Of a stretch of 64,000 nucleotides of DNA, positions 50,604-59,562 are shown piece by piece (position 1 is the stretch's first letter; every line of letters begins with the position of its first letter). The stretch lies in assembly GCF_001314875.1 (NCBI RefSeq), contig NZ_LJZS01000003.1:186001-250000 (forward strand), read 5' to 3'. The notes beneath the pieces are model-generated. The model was not told the origin of the DNA and did no database searches. It saw nothing but the letters and a program-made list of their open reading frames with translations. Source of the DNA: Halomonas sp. HL-48 (lineage in GTDB: Bacteria; Pseudomonadota; Gammaproteobacteria; Pseudomonadales; Halomonadaceae). Both the position numbers and the translations under genes were made by a program.

Positions 50604-50622
50604 TGGCGACTATTGTGATATT
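50594..50622 (+). promoter_or_regulatory. Candidate extended -10 promoter for ftsA-ftsZ
   Basis: TTGTCT (50594-50599), a 17-base spacer and GATATT (50617-50622), with TG one base before the -10, resemble a sigma-70 extended -10 promoter. The AT-rich 298-base ftsQ-ftsA gap is the logical site for a dedicated ftsA/ftsZ promoter. A second pair, TTGACT at 50622 and TATACT at 50651, is spaced 23 bases apart and is less likely to be one promoter. Confidence 0.45.
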
Positions 50623-50678
50623 TGACTAGTCGTATTGCATCAATTGTTTCTATACTATGTGCCAATCAGGAATTATAA

Positions 50679-50762
50679 ATGTTAATTCCTTTGGTTAAAC
50701 TGGCGCATTGCCAAGCAACGCAAAGTCAAAAGTTGGCACTCTTATTAACTTGTGCCAAGTAG
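50679..50762 (+). CDS. Possible 27-codon leader ORF before ftsA
   Basis: A 27-codon frame (starting MLIPLVKLAHC, ending LLLTCAK) begins at an ATG preceded by CAGGAA at 50667-50672, a reasonable ribosome binding site. It is followed by TAG at 50760. It is leucine-rich, using TTA for three of its codons, and its second half spans an inverted repeat (TTGGCAC/GTGCCAA). It could be a regulatory leader peptide for ftsA or chance; no homologue is recognisable. Confidence 0.3.
   Translation: MLIPLVKLAHCQATQSQKLALLLTCAK
50733..50758. repeat. Inverted repeat TTGGCAC-N12-GTGCCAA upstream of ftsA
   Basis: Arms at 50733-50739 and 50752-50758 are perfectly complementary over 7 bases. A third copy of GTGCCAA is at 50659-50665, just before the leader ORF. 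It could form an mRNA hairpin or be a protein-binding site; a run of seven T follows 20 bases downstream (from about 50779). Confidence 0.5.
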
Positions 50763-50815
50763 CATCGAGCGTTAATTGTTTTTTTATTTAAGGCGACAAG
50801 GAGATTTCCCGACTC

Positions 50816-52105
50816 ATGGCAGGCTCACCCAACGCATCCAACATGGTGGTCGGGCTGGACATCGGAACGTCCAAGGTCGTCGCAATCGTCGGTCAGCCAA
50901 CCGATGACGGCGGGATTGAAATTGCGGGCATAGGCTCACACCCGTCCCGGGGCATGAAGCGTGGCGTGGTGATCAACATTGAATCAACCGTACAATCGAT
51001 CCAGCGCGCCGTTGAAGAAGCTGAACTGATGGCTGGGTGCGATATTCATTCGGTATATGTGGGCGTTGCCGGCAGTCATATTAAATCGATGAATTCCGAT
51101 GGGGTCGTGGCGATCAAAGAACGCGAAGTGACGCCATCCGATATTGACCGGGTGATAGACTCTGCCCGGGCACGGGCCGTCTCGGAAGGCCAACGCGTGC
51201 TGCACGTGCTGCCCCAGGAGTTCTCGATCGACGCCCAGGGCGGTATTCGCGAGCCTCTCGGTATGTCGGGCGTTCGCCTAGAGGCTCAGGTGCACCTGGT
51301 GACCGCGGCGCTTAACGCGGTGCAGAATATTGAGAAGTGCGTACGTCGCTGCGGCCTGGATGTGGATGCCATCATCCTTGAGCAGCTGGCGTCCAGCATG
51401 GCGGTGCTCACGGAGGATGAGCGCGAACTCGGCGTATGCATGGTCGACATCGGTGGCGGGACCACCGATATGGCCATCTTTACCGAAGGGGCCATTCGTC
51501 ACACGGCAGTGATTCCGATTGCCGGTGATCAGGTCACTAACGACATCGCCATGGCGCTGCGCACGCCGACTCAGCACGCCGAAGAAATTAAAGTAAAATA
51601 CGCCTGTGCGCTGACCCAGTTAGCGGCAAGTGATGAAATGATCAAAGTACCGAGCGTGGGCGACCGGCCAGCACGGGATCTTTCCCGACAAGCTTTGGCC
51701 GAAGTGGTCGAACCACGCTACGAAGAACTTTTTACGCTGGTCAGGGACGAGCTGCGGCGCAGCGGCTATGAGGATATGGTCGCGGCGGGTGTGGTACTGA
51801 CTGGCGGTACGTCACGCATGGAAGGCGTGAGCGAGCTGGCAGAAGAGATTTTTCACATGCCGGTTCGCATTGCGTGTCCGCAAAATGTAAAAGGGTTGTC
51901 AGACGTGGTACGTAATCCTATCTATGCAACGGGCGTCGGTTTACTGCATTATGCATTGCAGGAATCCCGCCATGGGCATGGTCGAGAAAGTCAACAGGGA
52001 GTCATCCCTGTGCATAAGGGGCGTAATGACGTCTCCCGGCGTGACGTCAAGGATGGCAGTGCAGCGCTGGCAAGAATCAAAGGCTGGTTCAAAGGAAATT
52101 TCTGA
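50816..52105 (+). CDS. ftsA: Cell division actin-like protein FtsA
   Basis: Actin-fold ATPase (429 aa) that tethers FtsZ to the inner membrane and recruits later division proteins. Phosphate-binding [15 protein letters not shown] is at the N-terminus, with [15 protein letters not shown] in the second phosphate loop. A C-terminal amphipathic helix ([12 protein letters not shown]) is the membrane-targeting sequence. AAGGAGA lies 11 bases before the ATG, a rather long spacing. ftsZ follows after 34 bases. Confidence 0.97.
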   Translation: MAGSPNASNMVVGLDIGTSKVVAIVGQPTDDGGIEIAGIGSHPSRGMKRGVVINIESTVQSIQRAVEEAELMAGCDIHSVYVGVAGSHIKSMNSDGVVAIKEREVTPSDIDRVIDSARARAVSEGQRVLHVLPQEFSIDAQGGIREPLGMSGVRLEAQVHLVTAALNAVQNIEKCVRRCGLDVDAIILEQLASSMAVLTEDERELGVCMVDIGGGTTDMAIFTEGAIRHTAVIPIAGDQVTNDIAMALRTPTQHAEEIKVKYACALTQLAASDEMIKVPSVGDRPARDLSRQALAEVVEPRYEELFTLVRDELRRSGYEDMVAAGVVLTGGTSRMEGVSELAEEIFHMPVRIACPQNVKGLSDVVRNPIYATGVGLLHYALQESRHGHGRESQQGVIPVHKGRNDVSRRDVKDGSAALARIKGWFKGNF

Positions 52106-52139
52106 CAGGGCCGCAAGCGCGGTTCAGGAGACGGGGCTT

Positions 52140-53312
52140 ATGTTCGAATTGGTAGATAGCGCACCCTCGAGCAGTGCGGTCATCAAAGTGGTTGGCGTTG
52201 GCGGCGGTGGCGGCAACGCTGTCAATCACATGGTCGAAAGCAACATCGAAGGCGTCGAGTTCATCTGCGCCAACACCGATGCCCAGGCATTGAAACGCGT
52301 GTCCGCTAAAACGGTCCTGCAGCTTGGGGGAGAGATCACCAAGGGGCTTGGCGCGGGTGCCAATCCCGACGTCGGCCGTCAGGCCGCAATGGAAGACCGG
52401 GAGCGTATTGCCGAGCTTCTCAACGGGGCTGACATGGTGTTCATCACCGCCGGTATGGGCGGCGGCACCGGCACTGGCGGTGCGCCCGTGGTCGCGCAGG
52501 TGGCCAAGGAGTTGGGCATTCTGACGGTCGCGGTGGTAACGCGTCCCTTCCCGTTCGAAGGGCCCAAGCGGATGCGCGCGGCCGAAGAGGGCATGAAAGA
52601 GCTCTCCGAGCATGTCGACTCGCTCATTACCATTCCCAATGAAAAGCTGCTCTCGGTACTGGGTAAAAATGCGACCTTGTTGACTGCCTTCAGTGCGGCC
52701 AACGATGTGCTACTGGGCGCGGTACAGGGTATTGCCGAGCTGATCACCAGTCCAGGCATCATCAACGTCGACTTTGCCGACGTGCGCACGGTAATGTCAG
52801 AGATGGGTATGGCGATGATGGGTACGGGCGGTGCCACTGGCGAAAACCGTGCCCGCGAAGCCGCTGAAAAAGCCATTCGCAGCCCGCTGCTGGAAGATAT
52901 CGATCTGCACGGTGCCCGCGGTATTCTGGTCAATATCACGGCCGGTCCCGATCTCTCGATTGGCGAATTCAACGACGTGGGCGCCACGGTTCAGGAATTT
53001 GCCTCTCAAGAAGCCACCATCGTGGTGGGAACCTCCATCGACATGGAAATGTCCGATGAGCTACGTGTGACGGTTGTGGCTGCAGGTCTTGACGGTGGCC
53101 AGCCCAAAGCGGCGGCACGTGAACCGGCTCGTCGTACCGCTGATACCTCTTCCGATTATCGCAAACTGCAGCAGCCGACCGTCATGCGCCAGCAGGCGAA
53201 CAGCCGTGCCGAAGCAGCCGAAAGCGCACCTGCGCGCCCTGAAAAACGTCGTACTGCGGATGCCGACGATTATCTTGACATCCCAGCGTTCCTACGCCGT
53301 CAAGCGGATTGA
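52140..53312 (+). CDS. ftsZ: Cell division GTPase FtsZ
   Basis: Tubulin-like GTPase (390 aa from [19 protein letters not shown]) forming the Z-ring. The tubulin signature [14 protein letters not shown] and the T7 loop (around [11 protein letters not shown]) are intact. A variable linker is followed by the conserved C-terminal peptide [14 protein letters not shown], which binds FtsA and ZipA. CAGGAG precedes the ATG by 10 bases; the longer open frame from 51924 overlaps ftsA and is spurious. The stop is followed by a long hairpin before lpxC. Confidence 0.98.
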   Translation: MFELVDSAPSSSAVIKVVGVGGGGGNAVNHMVESNIEGVEFICANTDAQALKRVSAKTVLQLGGEITKGLGAGANPDVGRQAAMEDRERIAELLNGADMVFITAGMGGGTGTGGAPVVAQVAKELGILTVAVVTRPFPFEGPKRMRAAEEGMKELSEHVDSLITIPNEKLLSVLGKNATLLTAFSAANDVLLGAVQGIAELITSPGIINVDFADVRTVMSEMGMAMMGTGGATGENRAREAAEKAIRSPLLEDIDLHGARGILVNITAGPDLSIGEFNDVGATVQEFASQEATIVVGTSIDMEMSDELRVTVVAAGLDGGQPKAAAREPARRTADTSSDYRKLQQPTVMRQQANSRAEAAESAPARPEKRRTADADDYLDIPAFLRRQAD

Positions 53313-53330
53313 AGCAACAGCAGGCAGGTT

Positions 53331-53396
53331 CACTGCTTTCAGCAAACGAGAGTTTTATTGGTTAAAACCCTCGTTTGCTGTTACAGTGAACACTGT
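53331..53396 (+). promoter_or_regulatory. Long hairpin and overlapping alternative hairpin between ftsZ and lpxC
   Basis: CAGCAAACGAG (53340-53350) pairs perfectly with CTCGTTTGCTG (53370-53380); inside, GTTTTA (53352-53357) pairs with TAAAAC (53363-53368) across one A-C mismatch, with loop TTGGT. Outside, CACTG (53331-53335) pairs with CAGTG (53384-53388). A second palindrome, ACAGTG-AA-CACTGT (53383-53396), shares CAGTG, so the outer helix and the second hairpin exclude each other. No T-run follows, which argues for a processing or attenuation role rather than a simple terminator. Confidence 0.65.
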
Positions 53397-53450
53397 TTGA
53401 TAACTTTCATCCCTCGCGGTTTCCCCGTTATTAGAGTTCTACCACTGCCC

Positions 53451-54362
53451 ATGATCAGACAACGCACCCTACAAAATGTCATTCGCGCCACCGGAGTGGG
53501 TTTACACTCGGGGAAAAAAGTTCATTTGGCTTTGCGTCCGGCACCCGCCAATACGGGGATTGTGTTTGTCAGAACCGATCTAGACCCAGTGGTCCATGTG
53601 CCTGCGCGCGCAGAACTTGTCGAAGATACCAAGCTGTGCACCGCGCTCAGCTATCAGGGCGTCAAGGTGGCGACGGTCGAGCATCTGATGTCGGCGTTTG
53701 CCGGGTTGGGCATTGATAATGCGTATGTTGATGTCAGTGCACCTGAAGTGCCGATCATGGATGGCAGTGCAAGCCCGTTCGTCTTCCTGATTCAATCGGC
53801 GGGAATTCTCGAACAGGAAGCGGCCAAGAAATTTATCCGTATCAAGCGGCCGGTCAGCGTGACAGAAGACGATAAAGAGGCGACGTTCCTTCCTCATCAG
53901 GGATTCAAGGTTTCGTTTGCTATCGACTTCGATCATCCAGTGTTCGACCAGCAGAAGCAAACGGCGCTGATCGATTTCTCGACCACTTCGTTCGTGAAAG
54001 AAGTCTCCAGGGCGCGTACCTTTGGCTTTATGCGAGATCTGGAGTTCCTGCGTTCCAATAATCTGGCGCTAGGCGGTAGTCTGGATAACGCGATCGTGGT
54101 GGATGACTACCGGATCGTCAATGAAGGCGGGCTGCGGTACGAAGATGAATTCGTCAAGCACAAGGTTCTGGACGCCATTGGCGATCTTTACCAGCTGGGC
54201 TACAGCCTGATTGGCGAGTTCCGCGGTGTAAAATCAGGCCATGCCTTGAACAACCAGCTGTGCCGTGAACTCATGGCCCAGCCGGACGCCTTTGAAATCG
54301 TCACGTTTGAAGAAGAAAAGGCCGTTGCCCCAATTTCCTACGCGGCGCCCGCCATGGCGTAG
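53451..54362 (+). CDS. lpxC: UDP-3-O-acyl-GlcNAc deacetylase LpxC
   Basis: Zinc enzyme (303 aa from [21 protein letters not shown]) performing the committed step of lipid A synthesis. Zinc ligands are seen in [18 protein letters not shown] and in the later [12 protein letters not shown]; the catalytic His is in GHALNNQL. The C-terminus ([10 protein letters not shown]) ends in small hydrophobic residues, as does the FtsH-degradation tail of E. coli LpxC. The longer frame from 53358 is not used. A strong terminator follows. Confidence 0.98.
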   Translation: MIRQRTLQNVIRATGVGLHSGKKVHLALRPAPANTGIVFVRTDLDPVVHVPARAELVEDTKLCTALSYQGVKVATVEHLMSAFAGLGIDNAYVDVSAPEVPIMDGSASPFVFLIQSAGILEQEAAKKFIRIKRPVSVTEDDKEATFLPHQGFKVSFAIDFDHPVFDQQKQTALIDFSTTSFVKEVSRARTFGFMRDLEFLRSNNLALGGSLDNAIVVDDYRIVNEGGLRYEDEFVKHKVLDAIGDLYQLGYSLIGEFRGVKSGHALNNQLCRELMAQPDAFEIVTFEEEKAVAPISYAAPAMA

Positions 54363-54386
54363 TTGCCGAGAACGACATTATCGTTC

Positions 54387-54414
54387 AAAACGCACCGCTT
54401 CGGCGGTGCGTTTT
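54387..54414. terminator. Intrinsic terminator after lpxC (UUCG tetraloop)
   Basis: CGCACCGC (54391-54398) pairs with GCGGTGCG (54403-54410) around a TTCG tetraloop. It is flanked by AAAA and TTTT, so it can work in both directions between lpxC and the convergent dciA. Confidence 0.92.
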
Positions 54415-54443
54415 GCGTTATGGTGCAAGCTTGGAGAAGGGGC

Positions 54444-54902
54444 TTACTCGTCAGGCGCGTGTGAGGCCAGCCGTTCCAGTGCGCTTTTTAGTGCCGGGTC
54501 AGTGGTGTCTTGGGCGCATTCTGCCAGGGTTTTACCGGCATCTGCCGACAGGCTGCGGGTATTACGCTTCGGCGCCACGATGGGATGGACGGGGCGCACC
54601 TTGAAGGTAAACCCAGTGACACCCTCGAACCCCGGCAACTGGTGAATGAGCCCCAGCAAGCGAGTCTGCTCGTAGCGCAGCCAGGTCAGCCATTGGGCCT
54701 GGCCGCTGATCAGCGTTAGGCGTCCGTCGCGAAACCCGCCCACATAGATATGCTCGCGCATTTCTTCTGGCAGGTGGGCCTGAAGATGCCGCTGCGCCTG
54801 ATCGATCAGCTTCGAGAGACGCATAAGCTTGCCAATATCGCCCGACTTGCCCATCAAGCGGCTGATGGGCTGTGCCTGAGATCGCTTAACCTTTATACTC
54901 AT
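54444..54902 (-). CDS. dciA: DciA-type (DUF721) replicative helicase loader
   Basis: DUF721/DciA protein, the ancestral loader or operator of the DnaB helicase in bacteria that lack phage-derived DnaC. I chose MSIKVKRSQAQPISRLMG (152 aa); the frame is open for another 35 codons upstream without family features. The DUF721 core is in HLPEEMREHIYVGGFRDGRLTLISGQAQWLTWLRYE, the KH-like part that touches DNA and DnaB. A lysine/arginine-rich C-terminal part follows. Its place between lpxC and secA is common in gammaproteobacteria outside the Enterobacterales. Confidence 0.85.
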   Translation of the reverse strand: MSIKVKRSQAQPISRLMGKSGDIGKLMRLSKLIDQAQRHLQAHLPEEMREHIYVGGFRDGRLTLISGQAQWLTWLRYEQTRLLGLIHQLPGFEGVTGFTFKVRPVHPIVAPKRNTRSLSADAGKTLAECAQDTTDPALKSALERLASHAPDE

Positions 54903-55010
54903 ACGCCTGATTCCTAAGGTATCGCTTATTACGCCACGCCACGGTGGTGTCGGGGGCATGTTGTCCGCCCGGTGATCAAAGCCTAACACGCTCAGGAGCT
55001 TGTCCACAGC

Positions 55011-55373
55011 ATGTCGTCAGCGTTAAACATAGCCTCGGTATTGCCGCGACGTCAGCGCCGTCATGGTCTGGCGCGCTGGTGGCTGGCGGGGCTGTTGGTC
55101 GGCTGCTTGTTGCCCACCAACCTGACCTATGCTGACGCGCTCAGGGGTGGCGAGCGTAGCGTGGTGGCGTGTTTTTGGGCGCCCTCGGTATTGCGCGCTC
55201 GGACTCGCCTGATGGCCACCCGGCGACGCATTCTGCGGCGCTGGTGGGTGGTGCTGAAACCCGTCAGGCAGTTGCGCCAGCGCGTGGCGTTCCCTTCCTT
55301 TGTGAGTGTGCTCGTTGCCGAACACGATGTATTCAGTCGTCGCGGTCCACCGTGCCATCCCCGTTTTAGTTAG
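55011..55373 (+). CDS. Small exported protein upstream of secA, SecM-like candidate
   Basis: A 120-aa ORF in the lpxC-(dciA)-secA interval where E. coli has secM. It has a classical signal peptide: basic n-region ([12 protein letters not shown]), hydrophobic core ([11 protein letters not shown], residues 25-35) and a likely cut after Ala41 (NLTYA). The middle is very Arg-rich. The C-terminus reads [14 protein letters not shown], with RRGPP at 110-114, six residues before the stop. This resembles the RAGP of SecM and the RAPP of other arrest peptides, although the rest of the SecM arrest sequence (the spaced F and WI) is not evident. AGGAG lies 12 bases before the ATG, and codon use is coding-like. 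That it is a real gene is likely; the arrest function is inference. Confidence 0.6.
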   Translation: MSSALNIASVLPRRQRRHGLARWWLAGLLVGCLLPTNLTYADALRGGERSVVACFWAPSVLRARTRLMATRRRILRRWWVVLKPVRQLRQRVAFPSFVSVLVAEHDVFSRRGPPCHPRFS

Positions 55374-55387
55374 CGCTGACACCTCAG

Positions 55388-55446
55388 TCAACCTTCATCA
55401 TTTATGGAACGGGGCGACCCCACCAAGGGCGCTCGCTGCGAGTTGG
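55388..55446 (+). promoter_or_regulatory. Possible mRNA pairing that masks the secA ribosome binding region
   Basis: The secA ATG (55454) has only a weak site, TTGGAAA (55443-55449). GTTGG (55442-55446) can pair with TCAAC (55388-55392), enclosing GGGG/CCCC and CTCG/CGAG mini-hairpins in the 80-base gap. In E. coli, secM stalling opens a comparable helix. The pairing is short and could be chance. Confidence 0.25.
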
Positions 55447-55453
55447 AAACTAC

Positions 55454-58195
55454 ATGATCAATAATTTGTTACGTAAAGTCGTCGGTTCGAAAAATGACCG
55501 TGACGTTAAACGCATGCTGAAAAGCGTGCAGGACGTTAATGCGCTGGAAAGTGAATTCGAAGCGCTAAGCGATGCCGACCTTCAGGCCACCACGGCCACT
55601 CTGCGCCAGCGGTTGGAAGACGGCGAGCCTCTGGATAATTTGTTGCCGTCTGCCTTTGCGATGGTCCGTGAGGCCAGTAAACGTGTCATGGGCATGCGTC
55701 ACTTTGATGTGCAGATGGTGGGCGGGATCACCCTGCACCGCGGTCGTATCGCCGAGATGAAAACCGGTGAAGGTAAAACCCTGGTGGCAACGCTTGCCGT
55801 CTATTTGAATGCGTTGCCGGCCAAAGGCGTGCACGTGGTTACCGTGAACGATTATCTGGCACGCCGTGATGCCGAGTGGATGCGTCCGCTGTATGAATTT
55901 CTGGGCCTCACCGTCGGCGTCATTTTTGCCGGCCAGACCAGTGCCGAAAAGCGCCATGCCTATCACTGCGATATCACCTATGGCACCAACAACGAGTTTG
56001 GCTTCGATTATCTGCGCGATAACATGGCCTTTTCGCTGGAAGATAAAGTCCAGCGTGGCCTGCACTACGCGATCGTCGATGAAGTCGATTCGATCCTGAT
56101 TGATGAAGCCCGCACGCCGCTGATTATTTCAGGCGCCGTCGATGAGAACACCGACTTGTACAAGGTGGTCGACCGTCTGTCGCAGCAGCTTGAGGAAGGT
56201 GAAGTGGCCGACGACGAAGAAGCAACGGTCACCGGTGACTTCTTGCTGGACGAGAAACAGAAGCAGGTCGAGCTGACCGAGCAGGGGCATAACAAGGTCG
56301 AGGCGCTGATGCGCGAGGAAGGGCTGCTGGGAGAGGAAGAATCTCTCTACGCCGCCCAGAATCTGAACCTGCTCCAGCACATGCATTCGGCATTGCGTGC
56401 GCGCTACCTCTACCACCGTGACGTTGACTATATGGTCTCGGGCGACCAGGTGGTCATCGTCGACGAACACACTGGCCGTTCAATGCCTGGCCGGCGCTGG
56501 TCGGAAGGCCTTCACCAGGCGGTGGAAGCCAAAGAGGGCGTTACCGTTCAGCGTGAAAGCCAGACCCTGGCGTCGACGACCTTCCAGAATTATTTCCGTC
56601 TTTACGAAAAGCTTGCCGGGATGACCGGTACTGCCGATACCGAGGCCTTCGAGTTCCGCCAGATCTATGGGCTTGACGTAGTGGTCATTCCCACCAACCG
56701 TCCGTTGACGCGTAAAGATCTCAATGATCTGGTCTACCTGAGTGGGGAAGAAAAGTACGAAGCCATCATTCAGGACGTCAAGGAACAGACCGAAGCCGGC
56801 CGTCCGGTACTGGTGGGTACGGCGTCGATCGAAACGTCAGAGTACATCGCGCGGCTGATGCGTGAGGCCAATCTGGCGTTTAACGTGCTCAACGCCAAAC
56901 AGCACCAGAGCGAAGCTGAGATCATTGCCCAGGCAGGTCGTCCCGGGGCGGTCACCATCGCGACCAACATGGCCGGCCGTGGCACCGATATCGTGCTGGG
57001 CGGTAACTGGGAGGCCGAAGCGGCCAAACTTCAGCAGCCCAGTCAGGCGCAGATCGACGCGCTAAAAGCGGAATGGCAACAGCGCCACGATGCCGTGCTG
57101 GACGCCGGCGGCTTGCATGTGATCGGCTCTGAGCGCCACGAATCGCGCCGCATTGACAATCAGCTGCGTGGCCGTGCCGGGCGCCAGGGCGACCCGGGTT
57201 CGACGCGTTTCTTCTTGTCGCTCGAAGATAGCCTGATGCGGCTGTTTGGGTCAGACCGCGTCAAGCGACTGATGCAGGCGCTGGGGCTCGAACGCGGCGA
57301 AGCCATCGAACACAAGATGGTATCCAACGCGGTAGAGCGGGCGCAGAAGAAAGTCGAAGGCCGCAACTTCGACATCCGTAAGCAGCTACTCGAATACGAT
57401 GATGTGGCCAACGACCAGCGCCGGGTCATTTATCAGCAGCGTAACGATATCCTGGCGGCCGACAATGTGGCCGACGCCGTCGAGGGCATCCACGAAGAAG
57501 TCATGGACAGTACCATCAGTGACTTCGTGCCGCCCCAGAGCCTGGCCGAGCAGTGGGATCTGCCGGGCCTCGAAGCGCATCTGAAAACCGAGTTCAATCT
57601 GGACGCGCCGGTGGTCGAATGGGCCGAAGCCGACCAGCGTTTTAATGAAGAGAAGCTGCGCGAACGGCTGCATGCCATGCACCGTGAGGCCTATGCCGCT
57701 AAAATCGATGCCGCCGGTGAGGCGCTCATCCGCCGCTTTGAAAAGCAGGTCATGCTGCAGGTGCTCGACACGCGCTGGAAGGAACACCTGCAATCCATGG
57801 ACCATCTGCGTCGCGGCATCCACCTGCGTGGCTATGCACAAAAGAACCCCAAGCAGGAATACAAGCGCGAAGCGTTTGAGCTTTTTCAGCAGCTACTGAC
57901 TAACATCAAGGCTGACGTGACACGCATCCTCAGCCATGTGCAGGTACGCCAGCCCGAAGAGGTCGAGGCGCTTGAGAAAAAGCGCCGCGAGGCCCTGGAG
58001 CGTGAAAAAGCCACCGCGGACAGTCGTCATGACGATCCGGCGGCGTCACCGGTTCCAGACACTGACACCGCCGCAGAAGCGCCAGGGGCTGACGGTCGCC
58101 CCGTGCGCCGCGAAGGCCCCAAGGTAGGCCGCAATGATCCGTGTCCGTGCGGCTCGGGCAAAAAATACAAGCAGTGCTGCGGTAAACTTGATTAA
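55454..58195 (+). CDS. secA: Preprotein translocase ATPase SecA
   Basis: Motor ATPase (913 aa) that pushes preproteins through SecYEG. Walker A is [17 protein letters not shown] near residue 102; Walker B and DEAD-like [19 protein letters not shown] follow near residue 210. The [18 protein letters not shown] and [17 protein letters not shown] helicase motifs are intact, and the C-terminal zinc domain [14 protein letters not shown], which binds SecB, is complete. The ribosome binding site is poor for so abundant a protein, consistent with regulated or coupled translation from the small ORF upstream. Confidence 0.98.
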   Translation: MINNLLRKVVGSKNDRDVKRMLKSVQDVNALESEFEALSDADLQATTATLRQRLEDGEPLDNLLPSAFAMVREASKRVMGMRHFDVQMVGGITLHRGRIAEMKTGEGKTLVATLAVYLNALPAKGVHVVTVNDYLARRDAEWMRPLYEFLGLTVGVIFAGQTSAEKRHAYHCDITYGTNNEFGFDYLRDNMAFSLEDKVQRGLHYAIVDEVDSILIDEARTPLIISGAVDENTDLYKVVDRLSQQLEEGEVADDEEATVTGDFLLDEKQKQVELTEQGHNKVEALMREEGLLGEEESLYAAQNLNLLQHMHSALRARYLYHRDVDYMVSGDQVVIVDEHTGRSMPGRRWSEGLHQAVEAKEGVTVQRESQTLASTTFQNYFRLYEKLAGMTGTADTEAFEFRQIYGLDVVVIPTNRPLTRKDLNDLVYLSGEEKYEAIIQDVKEQTEAGRPVLVGTASIETSEYIARLMREANLAFNVLNAKQHQSEAEIIAQAGRPGAVTIATNMAGRGTDIVLGGNWEAEAAKLQQPSQAQIDALKAEWQQRHDAVLDAGGLHVIGSERHESRRIDNQLRGRAGRQGDPGSTRFFLSLEDSLMRLFGSDRVKRLMQALGLERGEAIEHKMVSNAVERAQKKVEGRNFDIRKQLLEYDDVANDQRRVIYQQRNDILAADNVADAVEGIHEEVMDSTISDFVPPQSLAEQWDLPGLEAHLKTEFNLDAPVVEWAEADQRFNEEKLRERLHAMHREAYAAKIDAAGEALIRRFEKQVMLQVLDTRWKEHLQSMDHLRRGIHLRGYAQKNPKQEYKREAFELFQQLLTNIKADVTRILSHVQVRQPEEVEALEKKRREALEREKATADSRHDDPAASPVPDTDTAAEAPGADGRPVRREGPKVGRNDPCPCGSGKKYKQCCGKLD

Positions 58196-58224
58196 GTGAA
58201 TATGCCACGTCCTAGGAGAACTAC

Positions 58225-59454
58225 ATGGCGGTAGGAGAAATGCCCTTTCCCACGATGCCGCCCCTTGAGGGGGTGCGTCTGGGCACGGCCATGGCGGGCA
58301 TCAAAAAGCCGCACCGTCGTGATGTCGTGGTGATTGAACTGCCCGAGACGTCGACGGTGGCGGGCGTGTTTACCCGTAACGCCTTTTGTGCCGCCCCGGT
58401 GGTGGTAGCCAAGGCGCACCTGAAGCGTGCCGCCGAAGCGGATAGTGGCCCTCGCTACTGGCTGATCAACACCGGCAATGCCAATGCCGGCACGGGGGAA
58501 ACCGGTAACCAGGACGCACTGCAAAGCTGTGCGGCGCTGGCCCAACAGGCGGGCGTTAACGACGTCGCGGTGCTGCCGTTTTCGACCGGCGTGATCGGCG
58601 AGCCGATGCCCATGGCGAAGCTACTCGACGGTATCCCCGAGGCGTTTGCCAGCCGGTCGGATGATAGCCAGGCCTGGCAGCACGCCGCCGAGGGTATCCT
58701 GACCACGGACACGCGCCCCAAGGGGGCGAGTGTGCGCGTGGCGATGGGGGAGCACGAGGTCGTGATCAACGGCATCGCCAAGGGGTCGGGGATGATCAAA
58801 CCCGACATGGCCACCATGCTGGGCTTTGTGGTGACCGATGCCGCCATCGAGCAGTCCTTGCTCGAGCGATTGCTGCGCGAAACGGTCGACCGTTCCTTCA
58901 ACTGCATTACCGTGGATAGCGATACCTCGACCAACGATGCCTGTATGCTGGCGGCAACCGGTACCGGCGTGCGGGTTGAAAGCGAGGCGCAGATCGATAT
59001 CTTCCGCAATGCCCTGCAGCGGGTGATGACGGAGCTTGCGCAGTCCATTATCCGAGATGGTGAAGGCGCGACCAAGTTTGTCACCCTGCAGGTCGAGCAG
59101 GCGCGATCGCGCCAGGAAGCCCTCGATGTTGCCTTTACCGTGGCGCATTCGCCGCTGGTCAAGACCGCGCTATACGCCTCGGACGCCAACTGGGGACGCA
59201 TCCTTGCCGCGGTGGGGCGGGCACCGGTGGACGCGTTTGACGTCCACAGGGTAACGATCGAGTTAGGCGACGTCCGCCTGGTGGAAGACGGCGGACGGGC
59301 AAAAGGGTACACCGAAGCGGCCGGCAGCAAGGTGATGGCCGAAGACGAAATTACGATCCGCATCAGTTTGGGGCGGGGAGACGACGCGGCCACCGTGTGG
59401 ACCTCGGATCTTTCCCATGACTATGTATCGATCAACGCTGATTATCGTAGCTAG
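58225..59454 (+). CDS. argJ: Bifunctional ornithine acetyltransferase/N-acetylglutamate synthase ArgJ
   Basis: Recycles the acetyl group in arginine biosynthesis and can also make N-acetylglutamate (409 aa). The autocleavage site is at the Ala-Thr junction in GSGMIKPDMATMLGFV near residue 195, whose Thr becomes the nucleophile of the beta subunit. The TGNANAGTGETG oxyanion-type segment is also conserved. AGGAG lies 6 bases before the ATG. The 84-base gap to the next gene shows no clear terminator. Confidence 0.96.
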   Translation: MAVGEMPFPTMPPLEGVRLGTAMAGIKKPHRRDVVVIELPETSTVAGVFTRNAFCAAPVVVAKAHLKRAAEADSGPRYWLINTGNANAGTGETGNQDALQSCAALAQQAGVNDVAVLPFSTGVIGEPMPMAKLLDGIPEAFASRSDDSQAWQHAAEGILTTDTRPKGASVRVAMGEHEVVINGIAKGSGMIKPDMATMLGFVVTDAAIEQSLLERLLRETVDRSFNCITVDSDTSTNDACMLAATGTGVRVESEAQIDIFRNALQRVMTELAQSIIRDGEGATKFVTLQVEQARSRQEALDVAFTVAHSPLVKTALYASDANWGRILAAVGRAPVDAFDVHRVTIELGDVRLVEDGGRAKGYTEAAGSKVMAEDEITIRISLGRGDDAATVWTSDLSHDYVSINADYRS

Positions 59455-59562
59455 CCAGTGTTGGCCGGGTTGGGTGCCTGGCCGTCAAAGGTAGCGTTAA
59501 CGTAGCGATATAACACCAACCGCAATTGCTCAGCGGGTGTGCACACAGTGGATAAAGACGTA

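Noticed and set aside
50733..50759. CIRCE-like heat-shock operator before ftsA (TTGGCACTC ... GTGCCAAG)
   Set aside because: CIRCE is TTAGCACTC-N9-GAGTGCTAA; here the right arm lacks GAG and the spacing is off by one, and ftsA is not a known HrcA target.
53376..53400. LexA/SOS box in the ftsZ-lpxC gap (CTG...CAG pairs)
   Set aside because: The CTG and CAG triplets are not separated by the ten bases required for a LexA site; the palindrome fits an RNA hairpin better.
55023..55391. A 122-codon minus-strand ORF opposite the small secA-linked ORF
   Set aside because: Codon use and the signal-peptide pattern favour the plus strand; the minus frame has no ribosome binding site and no recognisable features.
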